From Azonexus hydrophilus (GTDB taxonomy: Bacteria > Pseudomonadota > Gammaproteobacteria > Burkholderiales > Rhodocyclaceae): a DNA stretch of 64,000 bases. Both the position numbers and the translations under genes were made by a program. Under the pieces are notes generated by a model. The model worked only from the letters and a program-made list of their open reading frames with translations. It searched no databases and was not told the origin of the DNA. Where the stretch lies: contig NZ_MTHD01000002.1 of assembly GCF_001956855.1 (NCBI RefSeq), positions 558,001 to 622,000 on the forward strand. Direction: 5' to 3'. This document shows, in pieces, positions 7,780 through 17,513 of this stretch (within the stretch, counting starts at the first letter, position 1; each line of letters opens with the position of its first letter).

Positions 7780-10434
7780 ATGAAACGCATGCTTTTCAAT
7801 GCGACACAGGCGGAAGAACTCCGTGTCGCCATTGTCGATGGTCAGAAACTGATTGATCTCGACATTGAATCCGCCGCCAAGGAACAACGTAAAAGCAATA
7901 TTTACAAGGGGGTCATTACCCGCATCGAACCGTCGCTCGAAGCCTGCTTCGTCGACTACGGTGCCGACCGCCATGGTTTCCTGCCCTTCAAGGAAGTTTC
8001 CCGCGCCTATTTCCAGGCCGGCGTCGAACCGGGCAAGGCCCGTATCCAGGACGCCCTCAAGGAAGGTCAGGAACTGATCGTTCAGGTCGACAAGGACGAA
8101 CGTGGCAACAAGGGCGCAGCCCTGACCACCTACGTTTCCCTGGCCGGCCGTTACCTTGTGCTGATGCCGAACAACCCGCGTGGCGGTGGCGTTTCGCGCC
8201 GTGTCGATGGCGACGAGCGCGCCGAACTGCGTGAGATCATGGATCAGTTGGAAGTCCCCGGTGGCATGAGCCTGATCGCCCGTACCGCAGCCATCGGCCG
8301 TCAGGCTGAAGAACTGCAATGGGACCTGAACTATCTGCTGCAACTGTGGAGCGCCATCGAAGGCGCAGCCAAGCAGCAGAACGGCGCCTTCCTGATTTAC
8401 CTCGAAGGCAGCCTGGTGATCCGCGCCATTCGCGATTACTTCCAGCCGGACATCGGCGAAATCCTGATCGACACCGACGAAGTCTATGAGCAGGCCCGTG
8501 CCTTCATGGAGACGGTGATGCCGGGCAACATCAATCGCGTCAAGCGCTACAGCGACGACGTGCCGTTGTTCTCACGCTTCCAGATCGAGCACCAGATCGA
8601 AACCGCTTTCGTTCGCCAGGTCAACCTGCCGTCCGGTGGCGCCATCGTCATCGATCACACCGAAGCCCTGGTTGCCGTCGACGTCAACTCCGGTCGTGCT
8701 ACCAAGGGTGCCGACATCGAGGAAACGGCGCTGAAGACCAACCTCGAAGCTGCCGACGAACTGGCCCGCCAGTTGCGTCTGCGCGACCTGGGTGGTCTGA
8801 TCGTCATCGACTTCATCGACATGGAAAACAGCAAGGCCCAGCGCGAAGTCGAGAACCGCCTGCGCGATGCCCTGCGTTTCGACCGTGCCCGTGTCCAGAT
8901 GGGCAAGATCAGCCGCTTTGGCCTGATGGAGCTGTCGCGTCAGCGCCTGCGCCCTGCCCTCGCGGAAACCAGCTACATTTCCTGCCCGCGCTGTACCGGC
9001 ACCGGCCACATCCGCTCGACCGAGTCGGCCGCGCTGCACATCCTGCGCATCCTCGAAGAGGAAGCGATGAAGGAAAACACCGGTGCCGTGCATGTCCAGG
9101 TTCCGGTTGATGTCGCCACCTTCCTGCTCAACGAGAAGCGTCCGGACATCCAGGCCATCGAGTTGCGTCACAAGGTCACCATCCTGCTGATTCCGAACGT
9201 TCATCTGGAAACGCCGGCGCACACGATCACCCGCCTGCGCCACGATGACCTGAACGGTGACGATCTGCGTGAGCCGTCCTACAAGATGGTTGATCAGCCG
9301 CTTGAGGAATCGGTCAAGCAGGCAGCCAAGCAGGAAAATGCCAAGCCGCGTCAGGAAGCGGCAATCAAGGGCATTTCTCCGGATCAGCCGGCTCCGATCA
9401 TGCCTGAAAAGCTGGAAGCGCCAGTTGTCGTTCAAGCGGCTCCGCAAGAAGGCGGCCTGTTCGCGAAAATTGTTTCTTGGTTCCGCACGCCGGCCAAGCC
9501 GGCGGTTGCTGAAGTCAAGCCGGAAGTCCCGGCCCGCAAGGGGCGTGACGGTCGCAACAACGAAGGCCGTCGCGAACGCGGCGAAGGTCGTGGTGACAGT
9601 CGTCGCAACGGTCGCAACAATAATCGCCGTGATGAGGCTGAGCGTGGCAATCGCAACGAGCGTACCGAAAAGCCGGTGCGTGAAGAAGCCGCTGCCGGCG
9701 CAGAGCGCCAGGAACGTCGCCCGCGCAAGGAGCGCCAGCGTCCTCAGGCCGAAAAACCGGCGATCGAGCAACTCCCCATTGATGTCCAGAATGTATCGGC
9801 AGATGTGGCGCCAGAGACTTCGGCCAGTGATGAGCAGGGCAACAGCCGCCGCCGCGGTCGCCGTGGTGGTCGTGGTCGTGGCGAACGTCGCAACGAGCAG
9901 GATGTCCAGGCCGCTGCTGGTGAAGCAATCGTTGGTCAGGAAACCGCAGTGGCAGCATTTGCTGTAGATGTCGTCAGCCAGGAAGCAGTCGTCGTTGTAA
10001 TCCCGGCTGATGAAAAGCTTGCGCCTGAAAGCGTGTCGCAGCAGCCTGTAGAGCCACTTGTGCAGGCTATCGTTGAAACGCCGGTTGTCGAGGTTGTCGA
10101 GACGGCAATGCCGGCGGTTGAAGTGGTTGAAGCTGTCGAGGTCGTCAGCGCACCGCAGGTCGTCGAGGCCGTTGTCGAAGCACCTGTTGCGGCACCTGTG
10201 GCTGCTCCGGTCGTGGTGGAAGACATTGCTCCGCCTGCACCGGTGGTGCCGGCGGCCAAGCCAGTTGATGTCGAGGCTGCACTGTCGGACAGTGGTCTGG
10301 TCATGGTTCAAACGACTTCGGCTGCTGCCGTGGTGACGGTTGAGCCGCCGGTCAAACTGGGCCGTCCGCGCAAGCAGAAAAGTGTCGAGCAGATTGCAGC
10401 TGAAGAACTGGTCATGGTTGAAACCCAGAAGTAG
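7780..10434 (+). CDS. rne: Ribonuclease E
   Basis: Essential endoribonuclease for mRNA decay and rRNA/tRNA processing, and scaffold of the degradosome. The 884 residues start MKRMLFNATQAEELRVAIVD. The catalytic half holds the S1 domain (about 37-120), the DNase I-like site (VDVNSGRATKG and VIDFIDM) and the Zn-link Cys402/Cys405 in CPRCTGTG. The C-terminal 370 residues are low complexity. First comes an Arg/Gly/Asn-rich RNA-binding block (about 590-700), then a long Val/Ala/Pro/Glu block ending in a basic tail LGRPRKQK. Partner-binding microdomains cannot be assigned by eye. Confidence 0.97.
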   Translation: MKRMLFNATQAEELRVAIVDGQKLIDLDIESAAKEQRKSNIYKGVITRIEPSLEACFVDYGADRHGFLPFKEVSRAYFQAGVEPGKARIQDALKEGQELIVQVDKDERGNKGAALTTYVSLAGRYLVLMPNNPRGGGVSRRVDGDERAELREIMDQLEVPGGMSLIARTAAIGRQAEELQWDLNYLLQLWSAIEGAAKQQNGAFLIYLEGSLVIRAIRDYFQPDIGEILIDTDEVYEQARAFMETVMPGNINRVKRYSDDVPLFSRFQIEHQIETAFVRQVNLPSGGAIVIDHTEALVAVDVNSGRATKGADIEETALKTNLEAADELARQLRLRDLGGLIVIDFIDMENSKAQREVENRLRDALRFDRARVQMGKISRFGLMELSRQRLRPALAETSYISCPRCTGTGHIRSTESAALHILRILEEEAMKENTGAVHVQVPVDVATFLLNEKRPDIQAIELRHKVTILLIPNVHLETPAHTITRLRHDDLNGDDLREPSYKMVDQPLEESVKQAAKQENAKPRQEAAIKGISPDQPAPIMPEKLEAPVVVQAAPQEGGLFAKIVSWFRTPAKPAVAEVKPEVPARKGRDGRNNEGRRERGEGRGDSRRNGRNNNRRDEAERGNRNERTEKPVREEAAAGAERQERRPRKERQRPQAEKPAIEQLPIDVQNVSADVAPETSASDEQGNSRRRGRRGGRGRGERRNEQDVQAAAGEAIVGQETAVAAFAVDVVSQEAVVVVIPADEKLAPESVSQQPVEPLVQAIVETPVVEVVETAMPAVEVVEAVEVVSAPQVVEAVVEAPVAAPVAAPVVVEDIAPPAPVVPAAKPVDVEAALSDSGLVMVQTTSAAAVVTVEPPVKLGRPRKQKSVEQIAAEELVMVETQK

Positions 10435-10452
10435 CCTTCTGTCACAATCAGC

Positions 10453-10480
10453 AAAAAGGGCGTCTGCGGACGCCCTTTTC
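10453..10480. terminator. Bidirectional Rho-independent terminator between rne and LMW-PTP
   Basis: Inverted repeat GGGCGTC-TGCG-GACGCCC flanked by A-run and T-run, so the hairpin with a U-tract forms on both strands. It serves rne on plus and the converging phosphatase gene on minus. Confidence 0.9.
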
Positions 10481-10504
10481 TATTTCAGTGTCTGGTTTCT
10501 GGGG

Positions 10505-10987
10505 CTAGCGGGTACCGAGTTTTTTGCCAACCTCTTCGATCACGCCCTGCGCTGCATCCTCGACCATGTCCAGAACCAGGTCAAAACCATGCCCCAGGCC
10601 ATAGTAGGGGTCAGGTACTTCTTCATCATCGAAATTCCTGGCGTACTCCATGAACAGCTTGATCTTTGACAATTGTTCCGGCGTTGCCATGCGCTGGAGA
10701 TTGTCCAGATTGCTCCGATCCATGGCCAGGATCAGGTCGAAATACTCGAGATCCTGCAAGGCGACCTTGCGTGCCCGCAATTGGGAAAGGTTATAACCTC
10801 GCGCCGAAGCGGCTCGCTGAGTTCGTGAATCCGGCGCTTCGCCGACGTGATAGCCGTGCGTTCCTGCAGAATCAACTTCAACTTTATCACCCAGGTTATT
10901 GATTTTTATAAAATACCTAAGAACAGATTCCGCCGTGGGCGAACGGCAGATATTGCCCATGCAAACAAGCAGCACGCGGTAAATCAT
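10505..10987 (-). CDS. Low-molecular-weight protein tyrosine phosphatase
   Basis: A 160-residue LMW-PTP. The P-loop is at the N-terminus as VCMGNICRS, with nucleophile Cys9 and Arg15. The general acid Asp is in DPYYG near the C-terminal third. Such enzymes act on tyrosine kinases of exopolysaccharide systems (Wzb-type) or on phosphoarginine. No polysaccharide genes are nearby, so the target is unknown. It lies 5 nt downstream of uvrB on the same strand and may be cotranscribed with it. Confidence 0.93.
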   Translation of the reverse strand: MIYRVLLVCMGNICRSPTAESVLRYFIKINNLGDKVEVDSAGTHGYHVGEAPDSRTQRAASARGYNLSQLRARKVALQDLEYFDLILAMDRSNLDNLQRMATPEQLSKIKLFMEYARNFDDEEVPDPYYGLGHGFDLVLDMVEDAAQGVIEEVGKKLGTR

Positions 10988-10992
10988 TTCCT

Positions 10993-13056
10993 TTATTCTC
11001 CATCAGGGTCGTGTCGCGCCGCGCCGAATACCTGTTCCCTGAGTCGGAAAAGTTCGTCGCGTGCAGCCGCCGCTTTTTCGAATTCCAGGTTTTTCGCACA
11101 GTCGAGCATCTGCTTTTCGAGCCGCTTGATTTCCCTGGCGACGGTTTTTTCATCCATGGCTTCGTAGACCGCACGTTGCTGTGCTGCCTTCTGCTCGGTC
11201 TGTGCCGATTCGGCATCGTAGACGCCGTCAATGATGTCCTTGATCTTCTTGGACACCCCTCGCGGGACGATGCCATGCAGTCGGTTGAATGCGATCTGTT
11301 TTTCCCGTCGCCGCTCCGTCTCGGCGATGGCCTTTTCCATGGATTGCGTAATCCTATCAGCGTAAAGGATGGCTGTGCCATGAATATGGCGTGCGGCACG
11401 GCCAATGGTCTGAATCAATGAACGCTCGGAACGCAGGAAGCCTTCCTTGTCGGCATCGAGAATGGCCACCAGCGAAACCTCGGGAATATCGAGACCCTCA
11501 CGCAGCAGGTTGATGCCGACCAGTACGTCGAACTCGCCCAGACGGAGGTCGCGGATGATTTCCACGCGTTCGACGGTGTCGATGTCCGAGTGCAGGTAGC
11601 GCACCTTGATGCTGTTGTCGGCCAGGAAGTCGGTCAGGTCTTCGGCCATGCGCTTGGTTAACGTGGTGACCAGAACGCGCTCGCCAGCGGCGATCCGCTT
11701 GCCGATCTCGCCGAGCAGGTCGTCCACCTGCGTGGACGCCGGACGAACGATGACTTCAGGATCAATCAGACCGGTCGGCCGCGCCACCTGCTCAACCACC
11801 TGCCCTGCGTGCTGGTTCTCGTAATCGGCGGGTGTTGCCGAGACGAAAACGGTCTGGCGCATGTGCCGCTCGAACTCGTCGAACTGCAGCGGCCGGTTGT
11901 CCAGCGCCGACGGCAGGCGGAAACCGTAATCGACCAGGTTTTCCTTGCGCGAACGGTCACCCTTGTACATGCCACCGACCTGCCCGATGCTGACATGAGA
12001 CTCGTCGATGAACATCAACGCGTCGCGTGGCAGATAGTCGATCAGCGTCGGCGGTGATTCCCCGGGCTGGCGGCCGGAAAAGTGTCGGGAGTAGTTTTCG
12101 ATGCCTTTGCAGAAACCGATCTGATCAAGCATCTCGAGGTCGAAGCGGGTGCGCTGTTCTATCCGCTGTGCTTCGACCAGCTTGTTGTTGCGGGTGAAGA
12201 ATTCGATCCGCTCGCGCAACTCCTGCTTGATCGCCTCGATCGCGCGCACGACGGTGGCGCGCGGCGTCACGTAGTGCGACGCCGGGAAAACCGTGAAGCG
12301 CAGCGCCTTGTGCAGCAATTGTCCGGTCAACGGGTCAAAAAACTGCAAATTCTCGATCTCGTCGTCAAACAGCGAAACGCGGATCGCATGCTCGGCATGT
12401 TCGGCCGGGAAGATATCGATGACGTCACCGCGCACGCGGAAGATGCCGCGATGGAAATCCATCTCGTTGCGCTCGTACTGCATGTCGGTCAGGCGCTTGA
12501 CGATGTCGCGCTGATCCAGCTTGTCGCCGACGCGCATGGTCAGGATCATGTTGTGGTATTCGTCGCGATCACCGATGCCGTAGATGCACGACACCGTCGC
12601 CACGATCACCACGTCACGCCGCTCGATCAGGCTTTTCGTTGCACTCAGCCGCATCTGTTCGATGTGATCGTTGATCGAGCTGTCCTTTTCGATGAACAGG
12701 TCGCGCGATGGCACATAGGCTTCGGGCTGGTAGTAATCGTAATAGGAGACGAAGTATTCGACGGCGTTCTCCGGGAAGAACTCCTTGAATTCCGAATACA
12801 ACTGCGCTGCCAGCGTCTTGTTCGGCGCCAGTACCAGCGCCGGACGACCGGTCCGGGCAATGACGTTGGCCATCGTGTAGGTCTTGCCCGATCCGGTTAC
12901 GCCCAGGAGTGTCTGGAAGGACAAACCGTCCTCGACACCCTCGACGAGAAGGCGGATGGCCTCAGGCTGGTCACCGGCGGGTGGGAATGGCTGATGCAAA
13001 CGATACGGGCTGCCATCGAAACACACGACGGGAGTGCTGCTGTTGGTTTCGCTCAT
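10993..13056 (-). CDS. uvrB: Excinuclease ABC subunit B
   Basis: DNA-damage verification helicase-like subunit of nucleotide excision repair. 687 residues from MSETNSST, after discarding an 11-codon upstream extension. Walker A is [10 protein letters not shown], followed by the beta-hairpin region ([12 protein letters not shown]), helicase motifs including DESHVS and QTIGRAARH, and the C-terminal UVR motif ([24 protein letters not shown] split). No clear LexA box of CTGT-N8-ACAG type was seen upstream. It is divergent from the aminotransferase gene, with a strong palindrome in the 75-bp gap. Confidence 0.97.
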   Translation of the reverse strand: MSETNSSTPVVCFDGSPYRLHQPFPPAGDQPEAIRLLVEGVEDGLSFQTLLGVTGSGKTYTMANVIARTGRPALVLAPNKTLAAQLYSEFKEFFPENAVEYFVSYYDYYQPEAYVPSRDLFIEKDSSINDHIEQMRLSATKSLIERRDVVIVATVSCIYGIGDRDEYHNMILTMRVGDKLDQRDIVKRLTDMQYERNEMDFHRGIFRVRGDVIDIFPAEHAEHAIRVSLFDDEIENLQFFDPLTGQLLHKALRFTVFPASHYVTPRATVVRAIEAIKQELRERIEFFTRNNKLVEAQRIEQRTRFDLEMLDQIGFCKGIENYSRHFSGRQPGESPPTLIDYLPRDALMFIDESHVSIGQVGGMYKGDRSRKENLVDYGFRLPSALDNRPLQFDEFERHMRQTVFVSATPADYENQHAGQVVEQVARPTGLIDPEVIVRPASTQVDDLLGEIGKRIAAGERVLVTTLTKRMAEDLTDFLADNSIKVRYLHSDIDTVERVEIIRDLRLGEFDVLVGINLLREGLDIPEVSLVAILDADKEGFLRSERSLIQTIGRAARHIHGTAILYADRITQSMEKAIAETERRREKQIAFNRLHGIVPRGVSKKIKDIIDGVYDAESAQTEQKAAQQRAVYEAMDEKTVAREIKRLEKQMLDCAKNLEFEKAAAARDELFRLREQVFGAARHDPDGE

Positions 13057-13077
13057 GTTAGAATTTTTCGCTTTCAC

Positions 13078-13102
13078 AACGCACAGCACAATGCTGTGCG
13101 TT
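13078..13102. promoter_or_regulatory. Perfect 11-bp inverted repeat between uvrB and the aminotransferase gene
   Basis: AACGCACAGCA and its exact reverse complement are separated by 3 nt (CAA), in the middle of a 75-bp divergent intergenic region, 29 nt before the aminotransferase ATG. It could be a dimeric repressor operator or, in the transcript, a stable 5' hairpin. No T-run follows on either strand, so it is not a standard terminator. Confidence 0.6.
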
Positions 13103-13131
13103 CACTGTTCGTATTATTCCACGGAGTTCTT

Positions 13132-14337
13132 ATGTCCTCTTCGATCTTCGCTGCGGTGGAAATGGCCCCGCGCGACCCCATTCTCGGTCTGAATGAAGCC
13201 TTCAACGGCGATGCGCGCGACACCAAGGTCAACCTCGGCGTCGGCGTCTACTTCGACGACAACGGCAAGATCCCGCTGCTGGCTGCCGTCAAGGCCGCCG
13301 AGGAAACCCGCCTGAAGGCCGCACCGCCGCGTGGTTACCAGCCGATCGAAGGACCGGCTGCCTACAACACCGCGGTCCAGAACCTGCTGTTCGGCAAGGA
13401 TTCCGACCTGCTCGCCGCCGGCCGCGTGATCACCGCCCAGGCCATCGGTGGTACCGGCGCACTGAAGATCGGCGCCGACTACCTGAAGCGCCTGAATCCG
13501 GAAGCCAAGGTTTACATCAGCAACCCGTCCTGGGAAAACCACCGCGCCCTGTTCGAAGCCGCCGGTTTCATCGTCGAGGATTACGCTTACTACGATGCAG
13601 GCACCCGTGGCGTGAATTTCGCCGGCATGAAGGCCGACCTGAACAAGATGGCACCGGGCTCCGTCGTGCTGCTGCACGCCTGCTGCCACAACCCGACCGG
13701 CGCCGACATGAGCGACGCCCAGTGGGCAGAAGTCGTTGGCATCTGCCAGGAACGCGGCTTGGTGCCCTTCCTTGATATGGCCTATCAGGGCTTTGCCGAT
13801 GGCATCGACGCTGATGCCGTGGCGATCCGCGCTTTCTCCGCCTCCGGCCTGCAGTTCTTCGCCTCCAGTTCGTTCTCCAAGAACTTCTCGCTGTACGGTG
13901 AGCGTGTCGGCGCGCTGTCCGTTGTCACCGCCTCCAAGGAAGAGTCGGCGCGCGTTCTGTCGCAGGTCAAGCGCGTCATCCGCACCAACTATTCCAACCC
14001 GCCGATTCATGGTGGTGCGCTGGTTGCCGCCGTTCTCGCCTCCGGCGAATTGCGTGCCCAGTGGGAAACCGAACTGGCCGGCATGCGCGATCGCATCCGC
14101 GCCATGCGCGCCGGTCTGGTTGATGCCATCAAGGCCACCGGCTGCGCCCAGGACTTCTCCTTCGTTGCCCAGCAACGCGGCATGTTCTCCTATACCGGCC
14201 TGACCGCCGCCCAGGTTGAGCGGATGAAGGAAGAATTCGGCATCTACGCCGTGTCGACCGGCCGCATCTGCCTGGCTGCGCTTAACACAAAAAATCTGGA
14301 TTACGTCGCCAAGGCCATCGCTGCCGTGACCAAGTAA
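13132..14337 (+). CDS. Class I aspartate/aromatic aminotransferase
   Basis: PLP-dependent transaminase, 401 residues, of the AspC/TyrB family. It starts MSSSIFAAVEMAPRDPILG, and the sequence KVNLGVGVYFDDNGKIP is typical of this subgroup. The PLP-binding Lys250 is in SSFSKNFSLYGERVG, and HACCHNPTGAD gives the Asn that contacts the cofactor. Aspartate versus aromatic preference cannot be fixed from sequence. A good RBS (GGAG) precedes the ATG, and a terminator follows, so it is probably monocistronic. Confidence 0.93.
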   Translation: MSSSIFAAVEMAPRDPILGLNEAFNGDARDTKVNLGVGVYFDDNGKIPLLAAVKAAEETRLKAAPPRGYQPIEGPAAYNTAVQNLLFGKDSDLLAAGRVITAQAIGGTGALKIGADYLKRLNPEAKVYISNPSWENHRALFEAAGFIVEDYAYYDAGTRGVNFAGMKADLNKMAPGSVVLLHACCHNPTGADMSDAQWAEVVGICQERGLVPFLDMAYQGFADGIDADAVAIRAFSASGLQFFASSSFSKNFSLYGERVGALSVVTASKEESARVLSQVKRVIRTNYSNPPIHGGALVAAVLASGELRAQWETELAGMRDRIRAMRAGLVDAIKATGCAQDFSFVAQQRGMFSYTGLTAAQVERMKEEFGIYAVSTGRICLAALNTKNLDYVAKAIAAVTK

Positions 14338-14358
14338 GTTGTCGGACAAGGTCATCAG

Positions 14359-14384
14359 AGGGCGGGATTTTCCCGCCCTTTTTA
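14359..14384. terminator. Terminator after the aminotransferase gene
   Basis: Stem AGGGCGGGA / TCCCGCCCT (14359-14367 with 14371-14379), 3-nt loop, followed by TTTTTA on plus. It overlaps the last codons of the converging AsmA-like gene and may act on both strands. Confidence 0.9.
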
Positions 14385-16055
14385 TTTGTCCGCTGTTACC
14401 GTCAGGTTTGGCAATTGCCCGTTGACAAGCAAAGGGGCGCGTATCGTTGCTACCGACGAACTGGCGATGAGCATCAGACGACCTTCAACCATGCCGTCCG
14501 GGTTCGCCTGAACCTGACCGCTTGCTGTCATCAGACCGGCATCAAGCCGGATATTACGTACCGACACTCCTTTTTTGTCGATGCCGATATCCGCATCGAG
14601 CCTGTCGAATCGGGTCACGCCCGAGCGTACGACTGCCCCGGTACCTCGCCTGCCCGCTTCCCCAATGTCCGTGCCATGGATAATGCCGCGAACAATCTCG
14701 ACTTTCATCTGTGCTGACGCTGACTGCCACATTTGTGCCCAATCGCTACCTTGTCCGTCAATCCGCAAAGTACCGCCTAGGTCTCCTTCGATATTCATCG
14801 CCAGCGCCAGATCAGCAGACAATTTGCGCAAGTCGATTCTGGTCAGCAATCCCATGCCTGACATGCTTACGCCATCGTGCCATGAAAGCCGCCAGTCTCC
14901 CTTGAGCACACCGCCAAGGAAAGTCGTATCGATATCATTGATTTGCAGATTGTCGGCCTGCAGAACGCCACGTGCCTGCAACGCGGCGAAACTGACTGGC
15001 AGACCGGGAGGGCGCCAGGCGCGCCCTTCCATGGCAACATCGAATCCAGCGCCCCGCGGTGTTGCCTTGAGCAAAAGGCTGCGATCCGGATTTTCAAGTT
15101 GAGCGCTTTCCAGATGCCCGTTTGCGAGAAGAATCTTGCCGTTCAATGGCCCAAAAACCATCGACGATCCTGCGTGGACCCTGAGATTGCTTATCAGGAT
15201 CTGGTGCAAGGCAGAGTTTGTCCGGTTTTCATTGAGGGCAGCAAATGGCAGGCCAAGCACATCTTCAACCGATAATTCAGGGTCGAGTGCAGTGATTTTT
15301 TCAATGCTGCCAACGCCTCCAAGAATCAATTGCATGGGGTTATGTATTTGCAGTGAGGCAATCCGGCCATCCCGGATACCACTCAAATGGACCCCCTGCA
15401 GCAACAGATGTGGTGTCGGCAGGAACTGGAGCGAAACGTCGTCAATCGTCACCGCCGTGTTCAGCATGTTGGTGGCTATGCGTTCGATCTCAATTTTGTG
15501 ATTGTTGTACGGATAGAGCAACAATCCGAGCACGCACAGCACGATAAACGCGAAAGCCGATCCAAGGATCACGGCAGGTCTGGATTGGCGTGACGGCTGA
15601 TTTTCCGGTTCGATATCCGCATCGTCATTGATCCCGGTTTTTCTTGTCGACTGCAATTCGTCGTTGTCGACTCGAGATGCTGGCAGGATGGGCTTCCCGA
15701 ATGAAGAAAAGCGGCTCGTCTGACTATCGCTACCAAGGCTTGTTGGTCCCTTGGTCGTGCCGAAGGTTGAAAACTGGGAAATGGCTGACACCTGCTCTTT
15801 GCGAACAGGCAGTTGCCCCTGCTCCCAGGCAGCGGCAGCCGCTGCCAGAGGGACGATGTAGCCACCACTTTCGAGCTCGCGAATGGCGCCCTCGACCAAA
15901 CGGGCGTTACCGATTTTGGCGGATAGTTCGCCAACCGTCAGCTTTCCATCAACCTGGACCAAAACCATTCTCAGATTGCGCTGAACAACCCGCGTGCTCT
16001 GGCGAACCGCCTCGTCCCCGATGGGGGTTTTTGCATAAACCTGACCAGAATTCAT
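14382..16055 (-). CDS. AsmA-like membrane protein with N-terminal winged-helix-like domain
   Basis: A 557-residue protein I cannot name. Residues 1-75 form a small cytosolic alpha/beta domain (RNLRMVLVQVDGKLTVGEL, then IRELESGGYIV) that looks like a degenerate winged helix. Residues 76-158 are a polar linker with two FSxFG repeats (around 95-99 and 116-120). One transmembrane helix spans about 160-181. The remainder (185-557) is a periplasmic beta-rich region with AsmA/DUF748 character, including a C-terminal segment typical of AsmA (LNIEGDLGGTLRIDGQG-like and GLMTASGQVQANPDG). AsmA family members help lipid transport between membranes. The gene stands alone, between a terminator and tRNA-Asn on the other strand. 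Confidence 0.65.
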   Translation of the reverse strand: MNSGQVYAKTPIGDEAVRQSTRVVQRNLRMVLVQVDGKLTVGELSAKIGNARLVEGAIRELESGGYIVPLAAAAAAWEQGQLPVRKEQVSAISQFSTFGTTKGPTSLGSDSQTSRFSSFGKPILPASRVDNDELQSTRKTGINDDADIEPENQPSRQSRPAVILGSAFAFIVLCVLGLLLYPYNNHKIEIERIATNMLNTAVTIDDVSLQFLPTPHLLLQGVHLSGIRDGRIASLQIHNPMQLILGGVGSIEKITALDPELSVEDVLGLPFAALNENRTNSALHQILISNLRVHAGSSMVFGPLNGKILLANGHLESAQLENPDRSLLLKATPRGAGFDVAMEGRAWRPPGLPVSFAALQARGVLQADNLQINDIDTTFLGGVLKGDWRLSWHDGVSMSGMGLLTRIDLRKLSADLALAMNIEGDLGGTLRIDGQGSDWAQMWQSASAQMKVEIVRGIIHGTDIGEAGRRGTGAVVRSGVTRFDRLDADIGIDKKGVSVRNIRLDAGLMTASGQVQANPDGMVEGRLMLIASSSVATIRAPLLVNGQLPNLTVTADK

Positions 16056-16090
16056 TGGCCTGCATCCAATCCTGAAACGACTGATACGAC

Positions 16091-16119
16091 TTGACTCGAC
16101 AGCATTCTACTCCTATAAT
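16091..16119 (+). promoter_or_regulatory. Sigma-70 promoter of tRNA-Asn
   Basis: -35 TTGACT (16091-16096) and a perfect -10 TATAAT (16114-16119) with a 17-nt spacer. The -10 ends 12 nt before the mature tRNA, and a GC-rich discriminator (GCGCGC) suggests stringent control. Confidence 0.88.
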
Positions 16120-16131
16120 GCGCGCTTCCGT

Positions 16132-16207
16132 TCCTCGATAGCTCAGTCGGTAGAGCGCCGGACTGTTAATCCGTAGGTCCCTGGTTCGAGCCCAGGTCGG
16201 GGAGCCA
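16132..16207 (+). tRNA. tRNA-Asn (anticodon GTT)
   Basis: A 76-nt cloverleaf with CCA encoded. Acceptor TCCTCGA pairs with the 3' strand before GCCA. The D-loop contains AGCTCAGTCGGTAGAGC, the anticodon loop CTGTTAA holds GTT at 16165-16167, and the T-loop GGTTCGAGCC is canonical. It reads Asn codons AAC/AAU. It is transcribed alone from its own promoter to a terminator immediately downstream. Confidence 0.98.
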
Positions 16208-16218
16208 AAAGTTTGATC

Positions 16219-16250
16219 AAAATGCCCAGCCTCATGGCTGGGCATTTTGC
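16219..16250 (+). terminator. Terminator of tRNA-Asn
   Basis: A 13-bp stem AAAATGCCCAGCC / GGCTGGGCATTTT with a TCAT loop, followed by GCTTTTG. It starts 11 nt after the tRNA CCA end. The following 178 bp up to moaA hold no feature I can support apart from the presumed moaA promoter. Confidence 0.9.
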
Positions 16251-16428
16251 TTTTGTTGGACCGATTTTGCAGCCGGGAGCTCATGCCTCCGCCCTATCTC
16301 AGCTACCGTAAAATCGCGATGATGATAGCATTTTTATGTCGTTTGACTCATTTTTCTCCGAAAAATAGCTCTACCCATTTCGATCTACCCCCTTGTTGGC
16401 TGTCTTTTGTGCGCTGATAATCCGACGC

Positions 16429-17496
16429 ATGCGCAATGAAACACTTCACACCGAAGATACGCCTGCATCGCTTGTCGGTTTCCAGCCGGCGGTCAGCACT
16501 GCAGGCCATGCCGCGGGTACCCTGATCGACAAATATGGGCGTCACGTTACTTACGTGCGTTTGTCGATAACCGACCGTTGCGATTTTCGCTGCACCTACT
16601 GCATGGCCGAGGAGATGACTTTTCTGCCGCGCCAGGAGGTCATGAGTCTGGAAGAGTCGCTGCAGGTTGCTCAGGCGTTTGTCAGTCTCGGCGTCAGCAA
16701 GCTGCGACTGACCGGCGGAGAACCGTTGGTGCGCAAGAACGTCATGTGGTTGATCGAGCGGCTGGGGGCCCTGCCCGGCCTGGAAAATCTGGTCCTGACA
16801 ACCAATGGCTCGCAGCTTGATCGCTTCGCCGCCCCACTCAAGGCCGCTGGCGTCAAGCGCCTGAACATCAGTCTGGATACATTGAAGGCCGAGCGTTTTC
16901 AGGCCATTACGCGGATTGGCGACTTGTCAAAGGTCCTGCGTGGAATCGAGGCTGCAACGGCCGCTGGTTTTCAGCGTACAAAACTGAATACCGTGATGAT
17001 GCGCGGTACCAATGATGACGAATTCGTCGATCTGGTACGTTTTGCTGTCGAGCACCAACTGGATATTTCCTTCATCGAGGAAATGCCACTGGGAGAGATT
17101 CATGGTCGCAGCAAAACCTATATTTCGTCTGAAGAAACGCGGGAGATGATTGGTCGGCATTACGAGCTCATTCCTTCAACCGAGAGCTCCGGTGGTCCCG
17201 CACGCTATTGGCGAATCCCCGGTAGCGAATCACGGATCGGTTTCATCTCTCCGCACAGCCACAATTTCTGCGATTCCTGCAATCGCGTGCGCGTGACTGC
17301 CAAAGGAGAGCTTTACCCTTGTCTCGGCCAGAATGATGCACTGAGCCTGTTGCCGGTCATGCGTGCGAACGGCGATGAGGCAGCATTGCGTCAAGCCATT
17401 GTCGACAGCATGGGCATCAAACCCTTTGGTCACGACTTTACCCAGCAGATGAACAATCCGCAGGTCGTACGCTTCATGTCGATGACTGGCGGCTGA
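16429..17496 (+). CDS. moaA: GTP 3',8-cyclase MoaA (molybdenum cofactor synthesis)
   Basis: Radical SAM enzyme that converts GTP to 3',8-cyclo-GTP, the first step of molybdopterin synthesis. The SAM cluster is Cys51-x3-Cys55-x2-Cys58 (CDFRCTYC). The C-terminal second cluster is in NFCDSCNR and LYPCLG. The protein ends in the functional double glycine (MTGG). The 355-residue form starting MRNETLHT has about 35 residues before the core; an ATG 36 nt upstream is also in frame. No other moa genes are adjacent. Confidence 0.95.
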   Translation: MRNETLHTEDTPASLVGFQPAVSTAGHAAGTLIDKYGRHVTYVRLSITDRCDFRCTYCMAEEMTFLPRQEVMSLEESLQVAQAFVSLGVSKLRLTGGEPLVRKNVMWLIERLGALPGLENLVLTTNGSQLDRFAAPLKAAGVKRLNISLDTLKAERFQAITRIGDLSKVLRGIEAATAAGFQRTKLNTVMMRGTNDDEFVDLVRFAVEHQLDISFIEEMPLGEIHGRSKTYISSEETREMIGRHYELIPSTESSGGPARYWRIPGSESRIGFISPHSHNFCDSCNRVRVTAKGELYPCLGQNDALSLLPVMRANGDEAALRQAIVDSMGIKPFGHDFTQQMNNPQVVRFMSMTGG

Positions 17497-17513
17497 AGCG
17501 GTACGGCGAATCA

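Noticed and set aside
8572-10311. A 579-codon open frame antisense to rne
   Set aside because: It is a by-product of the GC-rich, low-complexity rne 3' half (Arg and Val/Ala/Glu codons read on the other strand). The translation has no domain and rne coding is clear.
13057-13131. LexA box for uvrB
   Set aside because: The palindrome has ACAG and CTGT halves in the wrong order and spacing for CTGT-N8-ACAG.
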